This document shows, one piece after another, positions 51,374 to 59,319 of a stretch of DNA of 64,000 nt. Under the pieces are notes generated by a model. The model was not told the origin of the DNA and searched no databases. It was given only the letters and a program-made list of their open reading frames with translations. Position 1 is the first letter of the stretch. Every line of letters begins with the position of its first letter. The translations under genes were made by a program, and so were the position numbers. The DNA comes from Terriglobia bacterium (GTDB lineage: Bacteria > Acidobacteriota > Terriglobia > Bryobacterales > Bryobacteraceae), in contig JAIQFE010000027.1 of the NCBI GenBank assembly GCA_020073445.1, forward strand, positions 23,879-87,878, given 5' to 3'.

Positions 51374-52222
51374 TTACCGCTCGATTCCGCTGCCGGGGTC
51401 TGCTCCCGGCCGGACATCTTTTTTCGCGCGGCGCTCCAGCAGCATGACTCTCGCCCGTAACCATATCCCACCCAAGAGCTGCTTGGCGACTTTCTTGGCG
51501 TTCCAGAACAAATATTCTCTAATCTGCAGCCGCCGCCTGCCTGCGGCGATGGCGGCCGACCGTTCCGGCCGATGCCCGCGTTGAACTGTGATTCGGCCCA
51601 GGACCACACAATCCTCGACGATATGCGAACGAGTCACGGGCTCCGAGTTGAACAGTAACTTGATGCCAGCCCGGCTGGCGGCAACGGCGACCTGGCGTGA
51701 ATAATCCCCCCCGGGCACGGACGCCACCTGGACCGCTTCGCCGAGGATTTCCGATAAAACGAGCGTGCTCCGCTGCCACTCGTCGTGCAGCTGCTCCGAC
51801 GAGCAGTGCGCCATTCGAAGCGGGTGCGAATAGGAGTGACTCCCGATAATATGGCCGCGCTTGTGCAGATCCCGGATTTGGGGCGGGTCGAGGAATCCGG
51901 ACGTGCCGATCCGGCAGCCCGTGACGAAGAAGTGGCCTTTCCACGCCCTCTCCTCGAGCATATCGGCGATGTAGAGAGCCGCACTCACCCCACCGTCGTC
52001 GAATGTGATCAGAACAGGATGGTCCATTGATGGACTGGCGAGCAGGGCAGGACCAGTCGTCGGCGGGTGCCGCAGACACTGACCGATGGCCGCAAGGTGC
52101 TGGCGGAAATCGGCGCAATCCAATTTGTACACGTCCGCATCCGCACCCTGGAAGCCACTCGACTCCCAGCGGCCTTCCGGCACCACGTCGTGATACAGCA
52201 GCGTAAATGCTCGCGTCGTCAT
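51374..52222 (-). CDS. Polysaccharide deacetylase (NodB homology domain)
   Basis: 282 residues from the ATG at 52222, which overlaps the upstream TGA (ATGA). NodB motifs: TFDDG at 73-77 (the two metal/catalytic Asp) and HSYSH at 129-133 (metal His pair). LLYHDVVPEG near the start is typical of the cytoplasmic or membrane-associated WbmS/PdaA-like group, and no signal peptide is seen. It probably removes N-acetyl groups from a sugar of the local glycan; the coupled formyltransferase-like gene just before it suggests both act on the same amino sugar. Confidence 0.88.
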   Translation of the reverse strand: MTTRAFTLLYHDVVPEGRWESSGFQGADADVYKLDCADFRQHLAAIGQCLRHPPTTGPALLASPSMDHPVLITFDDGGVSAALYIADMLEERAWKGHFFVTGCRIGTSGFLDPPQIRDLHKRGHIIGSHSYSHPLRMAHCSSEQLHDEWQRSTLVLSEILGEAVQVASVPGGDYSRQVAVAASRAGIKLLFNSEPVTRSHIVEDCVVLGRITVQRGHRPERSAAIAAGRRRLQIREYLFWNAKKVAKQLLGGIWLRARVMLLERRAKKDVRPGADPGSGIER

Positions 52223-53016
52223 GCGGATCTCCGGCGGGCCGCACGCTTCCACCGCAGGTAACTCGTGAGCCAGGGCTGGCCCCACGCCCGCGAGCTGCGC
52301 CCCGTAGTATCGATCGTCTGGGCCCTGCCGCTAAGGATCTCCTCGAATTTCGCGCGCAACAGATCCAGGTTATCGAAGACTACACGATTTTGAATCACGA
52401 TGTGAGACTCTCGGGACTCGTTGAAATTGCACCGGTAGTAGCCATACACCGGGCCGGTGTCCACACCAGGATCCACGCGCAGCAGAGTCATTCCCACGTT
52501 GCCGAGGTCCCTCCGGGCGAGAGCCCAAAAGCATCCATGGGCGTTCCGGTATTCCGGGCAGACACCCGGGTGCATGACAAAGGTGCCGATCGACGCCGCT
52601 TGGAACACCTGCTCCCTAAGGATGTTTTTGCATCGCGCCACAATGAGATCCGGTCGAATTTCCTGAAGCAGCTTCAGGGCCTCGGCACTATTCGGGCTGG
52701 GAGTTTCGAGAACCCGGCAGGACGCCGGGACGGCGCTGTACCTCTCGAACAGATCGTTCAGAGTGGCTCGGGACCACGCGTTGTCGGCTCCGGCGAGCGC
52801 GAACCGGTAATAGATGCGGAAGGCCAGTACGTCCAGGAATCGAAGAACCCCGACTCGCTGGATCTCCCGGCGGCTGCGCTGCCACAAACGAGCCCGGGGC
52901 TCGCAGATAACGACGATCGCGGCCAAATCCGTAAACGACGCCATCCATCGCGCCAAGCCCAAGCGGTTCAGTTGGTCGTCATGATGGCAGATCAGAACGC
53001 TGCGCGCCCGCTTCAC
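52219..53016 (-). CDS. Formyltransferase-fold protein (Formyl_trans_N)
   Basis: 265 residues. The fold is recognised by RPDLIVARCKNILREQVFQA, then HPGVCPEYRNAHGCFWALAR and GMTLLRVDPGVDTGPVYGYY. The catalytic His (His149) and Asp (Asp186 in VDTGP) are present. The Asn that normally stands two residues before His (NxH) is Val147 here (FVMHPG). Sugar N-formyltransferases in O-antigen loci act on amino-deoxysugar nucleotides with formyl-tetrahydrofolate. Retained chemistry is uncertain. Coupled to the deacetylase gene by ATGA overlap. Confidence 0.82.
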   Translation of the reverse strand: MKRARSVLICHHDDQLNRLGLARWMASFTDLAAIVVICEPRARLWQRSRREIQRVGVLRFLDVLAFRIYYRFALAGADNAWSRATLNDLFERYSAVPASCRVLETPSPNSAEALKLLQEIRPDLIVARCKNILREQVFQAASIGTFVMHPGVCPEYRNAHGCFWALARRDLGNVGMTLLRVDPGVDTGPVYGYYRCNFNESRESHIVIQNRVVFDNLDLLRAKFEEILSGRAQTIDTTGRSSRAWGQPWLTSYLRWKRAARRRSA

Positions 53017-53164
53017 GTGCTCTCCGCGGCGCTGATGACACAGGAGGGCGTGCCAGAACCGTTACGGCCCACCAGTTTTTCCTTCAGGGCCATCAAGTTA
53101 CACACAATTTTACCAGACGGTTCGCGGTTTGTGTTACAACGGGGAGCAGTTCGCCTTTCCGAGC

Positions 53165-54394
53165 GTGCGAATCCTATTTCTTTCACCAAGGCAGTGCTGG
53201 CCCACTCTGAGTGGCGCTAAGTTACGGGAGTATCACTTCCTTCGGGCCTTGGCCGGACGCGCGGAAGTAACCTACCTCCACTTCACGGATCCGGGCGCGG
53301 AGCCGCTTACCCGCGAGGACTTGCCGTTTTGCCAGGAAGTAGTGGCGATCCCCAAGCCTCCTGCTTATGGCCCCGGGAAGCTTGTCCAGGGCGTATTGGG
53401 ACGTTGGCCCCTGCCAATTCTAAATTACACATCGCAGGAAATGAGTGCGGCCGTGGATCGTCTGACCAGGGCGAATGCGTACGATCTGATCCACCTCGAC
53501 CTCATTCACATGATTCGTTACGGCGAGGCCATCGCCAGGCGTGCTGAGGGGGCCGCAAGAGTCGTCTACAACTGGCATAACATCGAATCGGAACTGATGC
53601 GGCGCTTTGGCGCCACGGCGTCTTCTTTTGGGAAGCGTTGGTATGCCCGCCTTACTGCTTCAAAGCTCGCGTTGCTCGAACAGGATATTTTGCAGACGGC
53701 CTTCGGGCACGTCGTCTGCAGCCAACGCGAGCTTGAGGAACTGCGGCATATCGCGCCATCGGCTCGCATCGCGGTGATCGAAAATGGGGTCGACGTGGCC
53801 GGCTTCTCTTCTGGTGCGGACGTTCCTCCGCAAGGCCAGAAGGCGCAAACTTCCAGAATCCTGTTCGTCGGGCTGATGAACTACAGCGCGAACGTCGAGG
53901 CAGCGTTATCTTTTACGGAACGGATCTGGCCGTTCCTTCGCCGGCGGTTCCCGGATTTGGAGCTATGGATCATCGGAGCCAGTCCAACACCGGCGGTGCT
54001 CCAGCTAGGCAGTGTCGAGGGCGTAACCGTCACCGGAACAGTTCCCGAGGTCCGCCCCTACTATCGCGACGCATTGGCGGCTATTGTGCCGCTCCGCACG
54101 GGCGGAGGCACGCGGCTCAAGATCCTGGAGGCAATGGCGGCCAGTGTTCCGGTGATCTCGACTCCACTCGGCGCCGAAGGCCTGGCGGTTTCCCCCGGCG
54201 AGAATATTCTGATTGCGGATCCGGATGACCCCGATACGTGGCTTCGTCATTTGGAGCAGTTGAAGCTATCGGAGGCTGCCCGCACGACGCTCTCAACCTC
54301 GGCGCTCCAGTTGGTCCGCACCCGCTACGATTGGCAGATATTGGGCCGCAAGCTTTGCGATACCTATGAAGGCTGGCTTCGGGGCGAGCAATGA
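53165..54394 (+). CDS. GT4 glycosyltransferase
   Basis: 409 residues from the GTG at 53165, giving VRILFLSPRQCWPTLSGAKL, the standard Rossmann start; a TTG at 53129 would add 12 residues. Donor-site motifs: RILFVGLMNYSANVEAALSF, LELWIIGASPTPAVLQLGSV and AIVPLRTGGGTRLKILEAMA followed by VPVISTPLGAEGL. It resembles glycosyltransferases of exopolysaccharide loci (sugar transferase PEP-CTERM/EpsH-like type). ATGA overlap joins it to the next GT4 gene. Confidence 0.92.
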   Translation: MRILFLSPRQCWPTLSGAKLREYHFLRALAGRAEVTYLHFTDPGAEPLTREDLPFCQEVVAIPKPPAYGPGKLVQGVLGRWPLPILNYTSQEMSAAVDRLTRANAYDLIHLDLIHMIRYGEAIARRAEGAARVVYNWHNIESELMRRFGATASSFGKRWYARLTASKLALLEQDILQTAFGHVVCSQRELEELRHIAPSARIAVIENGVDVAGFSSGADVPPQGQKAQTSRILFVGLMNYSANVEAALSFTERIWPFLRRRFPDLELWIIGASPTPAVLQLGSVEGVTVTGTVPEVRPYYRDALAAIVPLRTGGGTRLKILEAMAASVPVISTPLGAEGLAVSPGENILIADPDDPDTWLRHLEQLKLSEAARTTLSTSALQLVRTRYDWQILGRKLCDTYEGWLRGEQ

Positions 54395-55521
54395 GCAGGC
54401 TGCGCCTGCTGGCGGTGATCGAAGCTTCCAGCATCACCGGGCCCGCCAAGAATCTGATCGAGTTCGCCCGCTTGGCGCGCCAGGCGGACGTGGAAACGAC
54501 CATCGCCACGTTCACCCGGGGCTCGCCGGCGAATCTGTTCGTCGATACAGCCCGTGAAGCCAGACTCCCGGTGGAGGTGATTCAAGAATCCGGACTCTAC
54601 GATCGCAGCGTCATTCGAAATCTGCGTCAGATGGTAGAGCGCCTGCGGCCGGATATCATCCAGACCCACGCCGTAAAGTCGCATTTTCTTGCCCGCTGCG
54701 CGTCTCTGCCCAGCAAAGCGCTCTGGGTGGCCTTCCACCACGGCTATACCTGGCCCGCTTTGCGAGCGCGGCTTTACAACCAGCTGGATCGTTGGTCGCT
54801 GCGGGCGGCGCGCAAAGTGCTGACGGTCAGCCAGCCGTTCCGCGAGGAACTGATCGCGCGGGGAGTGAAACCGGAGAATATTGAGATCGTCCATAACGCC
54901 ATCCCTCCGGATTGGGGCAGGCGTTTCCAGCAGCCGGCACCATCCCGGGCGCTTCGCGCCAAGCTGGGGATCGGCGAGGACCGGAACGTAATCCTGATTG
55001 TCGGGCGTCTTTCGCGGGAGAAGGATCATCTGACATTGTTGGAGGCGGTTGCCCGGCTCCCTCCTGAACTGCACCCGCATCTGATCATCGTGGGAGAAGG
55101 GCCTGAGCGCTGGCGCATCGAAGAACGCATTCGCGGCCTGAACCTCACCAACTCCGTGACGCTGACCGGGCAGCAGGAGTCGGCCGAGCCCTACTATGGC
55201 ATTGCTCGAATCGCAGTCCTGTCTTCCCTTAGCGAGGGTTCGCCTAACGCCCTTTTGGAAGCGATGGCCGCCGGCGTACCCGTGGTCGCCACGCGGGTGG
55301 GCGGGATCCCGGAAATCGTTACCCATGGGGAGAGCGCCCTGTTGGTAGAACCGAGCGACATCCGCGCCATGAAAGACTCCTTGGTTGCACTGCTGCAGGA
55401 CCCGGGCATGGCTCACGGCTTAGTGGAACATGCCCAGGTACAGGTTTTGAAAAATCACTCTCCTGAGGCGCGCACAAGCAAGCTGGTGGATATCTATACG
55501 AGACTCCTTCGGAGCCCATAG
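54391..55521 (+). CDS. GT4 glycosyltransferase
   Basis: 376 residues. Start MSRLRLLAVIEASSITGPAK; Rossmann half 1 with RPDIIQTHAVKSHFLARCAS; half 2 with NVILIVGRLSREKDHLTLLE, LIIVGEGPERWRIEERIRGL, and the donor-site VLSSLSEGSPNALLEAMAAG with VPVVATRVGGIPEIV. It overlaps the preceding GT4 by 4 bp and ends 41 bp before the acyltransferase gene, making a three-gene plus-strand operon. Confidence 0.94.
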   Translation: MSRLRLLAVIEASSITGPAKNLIEFARLARQADVETTIATFTRGSPANLFVDTAREARLPVEVIQESGLYDRSVIRNLRQMVERLRPDIIQTHAVKSHFLARCASLPSKALWVAFHHGYTWPALRARLYNQLDRWSLRAARKVLTVSQPFREELIARGVKPENIEIVHNAIPPDWGRRFQQPAPSRALRAKLGIGEDRNVILIVGRLSREKDHLTLLEAVARLPPELHPHLIIVGEGPERWRIEERIRGLNLTNSVTLTGQQESAEPYYGIARIAVLSSLSEGSPNALLEAMAAGVPVVATRVGGIPEIVTHGESALLVEPSDIRAMKDSLVALLQDPGMAHGLVEHAQVQVLKNHSPEARTSKLVDIYTRLLRSP

Positions 55522-55562
55522 CGGGTCTTCGGCCTGGATGCCGATAGAATGAACGGGAGATC

Positions 55563-56138
55563 ATGAGGAACGTCAGCAAACGTATCGGTTGGGCTATTGC
55601 CTTGCTCCTGACTCTCCCGTGCGCGATCTTAGCGGCCTTTGGCCGTATTCGAGTCGGATTCGCGTTTTTCGCGCAAGGCCTCGCCCTGGTTCCCGGTCTT
55701 CCCGGAAGCTATCTGAGAGTGGCTTACTACTCGATGACCCTGCGTTCCTGCTCGCTTGAGTCCCACATCGGACTGGGATCGTTCTTCGCTCATCCGCAAG
55801 CTTCCGTCGGACGTCGCGTCTATATCGGTTCGCTGTGCATCCTGGGACAGACCGACATCGGGGACCGGACGCAGATTGCTTCCGGGGTGCAAATCCTGAG
55901 TGGCCGCCGCCAGCACGGCCGCACCGAGGGCGGGCGCATGGAAGGGTCTGAAGAGGGGGTGTTTGAAGTCGTTCCCATCGGCTCCGATTGTTGGATTGGC
56001 GCCGGTGCGATTGTCATGGCTGAGATCGGTGAGGGAACTACCATCGGCGCCGGGTCCGTGGTAACGCGTCCCATTCCTCCCCGCTCGATAGCTGTCGGAA
56101 ACCCGGCAAGGGTGATCAAGAGCACGGACCAGAACTGA
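55563..56138 (+). CDS. Hexapeptide-repeat acyltransferase (serine O-acetyltransferase-like)
   Basis: 191 residues. A short hydrophobic N-terminus (about 10-28) is followed by left-handed beta-helix repeats: SHIGLGSFFAHPQASVGRRV, YIGSLCILGQTDIGDRTQIA, SDCWIGAGAIVMAEIGEGTT and IGAGSVVTRPIPPRSIAVGN. The closing IPPRSIAVGNPARVIK is the mark of the NodL/WbbJ group. It probably O- or N-acetylates the local polysaccharide. SD GGGAGA precedes the ATG. Convergent with the asparagine synthetase gene, ends abutting. Confidence 0.9.
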   Translation: MRNVSKRIGWAIALLLTLPCAILAAFGRIRVGFAFFAQGLALVPGLPGSYLRVAYYSMTLRSCSLESHIGLGSFFAHPQASVGRRVYIGSLCILGQTDIGDRTQIASGVQILSGRRQHGRTEGGRMEGSEEGVFEVVPIGSDCWIGAGAIVMAEIGEGTTIGAGSVVTRPIPPRSIAVGNPARVIKSTDQN

Positions 56139-58001
56139 CTAGCTTGGCGACGCGCTTTGCCGTCCCAGCCAGTGCTCGAGAATCAGCAAAAACCAAAGCT
56201 GTGCCGGGACCCACTGGCGAGCCCGCGCGTCTTGAATCGGGCGCTGCAGAGACCCCTTCCGCACCCAGCCCTGGCGTTCCAGTTCAGTCGGTTGAGTAAG
56301 GCGGTCTAACGCTCCCGTCCACCTTTCAGCCAGCCAGCGCTCCACGGGAACCGTGAAACCTTGTTTCGGGCGCGACGCTATTGCCGGATCCACGCGGCGT
56401 TTCACAATTTCGCGCAGGACCGCTTTGAGCACCCCGTTGTGGAAGCGCAGGCGCGGCGGCAGCCGGCTTGCGAATTCCCATAGTTTCTGATCCAAGAACG
56501 GCGAACGGGACTCGATGGAATAGTACATGGTGGCCCCATCGACCTTGGGCATGAACTCGCCAAGGAAGTGATTGCGCTGCTGGTAGGTGAGTACATCCGA
56601 CAAGAGTCTGCGAGCCGAATCGAACGATGGCGCCAGGTTCCGTTGCGGCAAGGAAAGGCTTTGAAGACATTCTCCCAAAATGCCGTATTTTTCAAAATAC
56701 GGGAGCCCGTCATGCGCATGCGCATACGCCGCGAGGCCCGACGTGCTGTATTCGATATAACGCCGTAACCGGCGGATCGGGCCCGCCGAAGGCAGGCATG
56801 CCGCCGCAATCCGCAGCGGAGGTGCCAAAGCGGCTGGTAGCTTGCGGGCCGTTTCCTGCGCCAGCCAAGCGTTATGGAGAAAAGAGTAACCCAGAAATAC
56901 GTCGTCGCCGCCATCGCCCGTGAGCAGGACGGTTGCTTTCGGTTTCACCGCGCGAGAAACCCGGAGCATCGCCTGCGCGCTCTGGCTGGCGAACGGCTCT
57001 GAATAGGCGTCTTCCATCTCCGCGAGCATTTCCGGACGATCCGCTGGCAACTCCACCACCTCATGGGGAATTCCAAGTTTTTGCGCTGTCTGGCGTGCGT
57101 GGCCCGCCTCATCGCTGGGGTCTCCCGGGGTGCCTACTGTAAAAGCGGTCAGATTGGCATTCAAGCGGGACAGAGCCCAGCAGACCAGCGTCGAATCGAC
57201 GCCGCCGCTGAGCAATGCGGCGATCGGCACGTCGGAAATCAACCGCAGGCGCGTCGATTCCACAATCAGGCTCTCGGCTTCCTCTACCGCCGCGTCGAAC
57301 GTAATGGATGGGCCGGTTTCGCTCCAGTGTGGCAGTGTCCAGTACGCCCTTTGACATACCTGGCCATCCCGCCACTCCAAAATTGTCGCCGGGGGCATTT
57401 TCGACAACTGGTCAAAAATGCACTGGTCGCCGGCAACATTACCGTATTCCAGAAACTGCAATACCGCGGCAGGATCCACCGGGCCCCGAAAACCGCCCGC
57501 TCCCAATGCGCCTACGGTGGATGCGAATGCGATTTCGCCGCCGCGAGCGCAATAGACCAGGGGCTTCACGCCCAGTCGGTCGCGCACCAGGTAGAGCGTG
57601 CGCTTGCCTTCGTCCCAGATAGCAAACGCGAACATGCCCCGCAGCCGGACCACCAGATCGTCGATGCCCCAATGCAGATAGCCGGTTACCAGAACTTCCG
57701 TGTCGCAATGGGACCTGAACCGGTGGCCGTGCTGTTCCAACTCGGCTCTCAATTCCAGGAAGTTATAGATGCAACCGTTAAATACCACGCCGGTTTGGCG
57801 GTCGGCGGAGAGCATCGGCTGATGGCCCGCCGGGCTCAGATCCAGAATGGACAACCGGCGATGCCCAAATCCCACTCCAGGCCAAGCCTCAAAACCTTCC
57901 GAGTCGGGACCCCGGCGGGCTAGCGCCTCCATCATCCGGCGAACGGTGGATTCGATAACATCGGGTCCTTTCGTCGAGACGAATCCTGCAATTCCACACA
58001 T
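56139..58001 (-). CDS. asnB: Asparagine synthetase B-type glutamine amidotransferase
   Basis: 620 residues from the ATG at 58001, chosen because Cys2 (MCGIAGFVS) must be N-terminal for glutaminase activity and AAGG lies upstream; the frame is open far upstream to 58745 but that is antisense. The glutaminase domain (1-200) has RRGPDSEGF and GHRRLSILDLSPAGHQPM. The synthetase domain has LLSGGVDSTLVCWALSRL and TGDGGDDVFLGY. In polysaccharide loci such enzymes often amidate uronic acids or other sugar acids instead of making asparagine; either role fits. Confidence 0.93.
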   Translation of the reverse strand: MCGIAGFVSTKGPDVIESTVRRMMEALARRGPDSEGFEAWPGVGFGHRRLSILDLSPAGHQPMLSADRQTGVVFNGCIYNFLELRAELEQHGHRFRSHCDTEVLVTGYLHWGIDDLVVRLRGMFAFAIWDEGKRTLYLVRDRLGVKPLVYCARGGEIAFASTVGALGAGGFRGPVDPAAVLQFLEYGNVAGDQCIFDQLSKMPPATILEWRDGQVCQRAYWTLPHWSETGPSITFDAAVEEAESLIVESTRLRLISDVPIAALLSGGVDSTLVCWALSRLNANLTAFTVGTPGDPSDEAGHARQTAQKLGIPHEVVELPADRPEMLAEMEDAYSEPFASQSAQAMLRVSRAVKPKATVLLTGDGGDDVFLGYSFLHNAWLAQETARKLPAALAPPLRIAAACLPSAGPIRRLRRYIEYSTSGLAAYAHAHDGLPYFEKYGILGECLQSLSLPQRNLAPSFDSARRLLSDVLTYQQRNHFLGEFMPKVDGATMYYSIESRSPFLDQKLWEFASRLPPRLRFHNGVLKAVLREIVKRRVDPAIASRPKQGFTVPVERWLAERWTGALDRLTQPTELERQGWVRKGSLQRPIQDARARQWVPAQLWFLLILEHWLGRQSASPS

Positions 58002-58048
58002 GTGACCTTCAGTGTATCGCCCCCTGTCGTGTGCACTAAGATCCTGAG

Positions 58049-58225
58049 CTAGTCGCGTTCCACTGCGTCCGCTCCGTTTTGTCCCGCCGACGGATGTGGC
58101 TGCTCTGGCGATTGTGAGTCGATTTCGATACGCCCTCGAGTATCCTTCCCCCTGCGCCTGCCCCAGATGGTAAGACCCCGCAAGCAAATCATGACCACTA
58201 ACGCCACCAGGATGATGGTTCTCAT
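58049..58225 (-). CDS. 58-residue putative membrane protein
   Basis: An open frame too short for common cutoffs. The ATG at 58225 is preceded by CGGAG at 8-nt spacing. Translation begins MRTIILVALVVMICLRGLTI (one membrane helix), then a basic patch WGRRRGKDTRGR and a polar tail ending ADAVERD. It lies 47 bp upstream of asnB on the same strand, so it could be cotranscribed. Only an SD, a start and a plausible helix support it; no family is recognised. Confidence 0.45.
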   Translation of the reverse strand: MRTIILVALVVMICLRGLTIWGRRRGKDTRGRIEIDSQSPEQPHPSAGQNGADAVERD

Positions 58226-58293
58226 GTGAACACTCCGTAGAATACAACCGTTTCGGACGATACTGATCTGCCATGAAGCAGGCCAGTGTTTTC

Positions 58294-58322
58294 TTGGTGG
58301 CTGACAGCTCAGCCGCTATAAT
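58294..58322 (+). promoter_or_regulatory. Probable sigma-70-type promoter of the methyltransferase gene at 58392
   Basis: TTGGTG (58294-58299), exactly 17 bp, then TATAAT (58317-58322). The predicted start of transcription near 58329 leaves a 60-nt leader before the ATG. This and the small gene account for the 390-bp gap between asnB and the methyltransferase. Confidence 0.6.
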
Positions 58323-58391
58323 GGGCTTCTTGTTGGGAGAAACAGTCCTGCACCTTGAGCTGCGCTTCGAGTTCCGCAAGACAGACACATA

Positions 58392-59156
58392 ATGTGGGCC
58401 GACCTTCAATATCGCATTCTCAAGCGAGCCTTCCCGCGCGGACCGGGATTTGGCGAATCGACATTCTACATTGGAAAATCGAAAGCCGAGGTCGTCCTTG
58501 GAGCGGGATTCCTGAAAAGCGTGGCGGGCAAAACCGTGATCGATTTCGGGTGTGGGGAAGGGTCCGAAGCCATCGAAATCGCACGTTCTGGAGCTGAGCG
58601 TGTGCTCGGCCTGGATTACCGCGAGGATGTCCTGCAGATTGCCCGCCGCAAGGCCCAAGAGGCGGCTGTGGACAAAATTTGTGAATTTACGCAATCGACC
58701 AACGAAGTCGCCGACATCATCATTTCGATTGACGCGTTCGAGCATTTCGACGATCCAGCCGCCATTCTGCGAACCATGGACACCCTGCTAACGCCGGACG
58801 GATCGATCGTGGCGGCGTTTGGGCCAACTTGGTACCATCCATTGGGCGGACACTCTTTCTCGATATTCCCCTGGTCCCATCTGCTCTTCTGTGAAGAGGC
58901 GCTGGTCCGCTGGCGATCGGACTACAGGCCGGAGGGCGCGACAAAGTTCAGCCAGGTGGGTGGCGGCTTGAACCAGATTTCGATTAGAAAGTTCGAGCAG
59001 GTGGTTGAAGACAGCCCTTTCGAATTCGCTTCCTTCGAAACCGTTCCGATTCGCAAACTCCGCCACCTGCATAACGCATGGACGCGGGAATTCTTTTCGG
59101 CTCTGGTTCGGTGCCGCTTGGTGAAACGGAAGGCGCGCCGTGCATCAACACACTAG
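58392..59156 (+). CDS. Class I SAM-dependent methyltransferase
   Basis: 254 residues. Motif I is GKTVIDFGCGEGSEAIEIAR at about 46-66, followed by RVLGLDYREDVLQIARRKAQ, then the post-motif ADIIISIDAFEHFDDPAAIL and LTPDGSIVAAFGPTWYHPLG. The PTWYHPLGGH stretch is common in surface-glycan-locus methyltransferases. The first 15 residues (MWADLQYRILKRAFPRG) precede the SAM domain. Its TAG stop lies inside the left end of the MITE-like element, so the final residues (STH) may have been fixed by the insertion. Confidence 0.88.
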   Translation: MWADLQYRILKRAFPRGPGFGESTFYIGKSKAEVVLGAGFLKSVAGKTVIDFGCGEGSEAIEIARSGAERVLGLDYREDVLQIARRKAQEAAVDKICEFTQSTNEVADIIISIDAFEHFDDPAAILRTMDTLLTPDGSIVAAFGPTWYHPLGGHSFSIFPWSHLLFCEEALVRWRSDYRPEGATKFSQVGGGLNQISIRKFEQVVEDSPFEFASFETVPIRKLRHLHNAWTREFFSALVRCRLVKRKARRASTH

Positions 59157-59319
59157 TGGCCTGTCGCTGGCAGATCGTTACCACGGTCACCGGATTCTGG
59201 AGGGCGGGCCTTTAGCCCGCGCGGGCTTTCAAGCCCGCTCCAATTGCGGGGCTGAACCCCCGCGCGGGTTCAAACCCGCCCTCCGTCGTGCGAACGATTC
59301 TGTCGCGACAGGCCACTAG
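59153..59319. mobile_element. 167-bp MITE-like element with 15-bp perfect terminal inverted repeats
   Basis: The ends are CTAGTGGCCTGTCGC (59153-59167) and its exact reverse complement (59305-59319). If CTAG is a 4-bp target duplication, the inverted repeats proper begin TGGCCTGTCGC. The interior has a chain of hairpins built on GCGGGC...GCCCGC units, including GCGGGCTT-TC-AAGCCCGC and GCGGGTT-CA-AACCCGC, bounded by GGAGGGCGGG and CCCGCCCTCC. It has no coding capacity. Both flanking convergent genes end in its CTAG ends. Confidence 0.75.

Noticed and set aside
58002..58745. In-frame upstream extension of asnB, 248 extra codons
   Set aside because: AsnB needs Cys2 at its N-terminus (MCGIAGF at 58001), and the extension is antisense to the methyltransferase gene at 58392.
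59153..59319. CRISPR-like repeat array
   Set aside because: The repeated GCGGGC units are adjacent hairpins of varying sequence with no spacers, and the perfect terminal inverted repeats fit a MITE.
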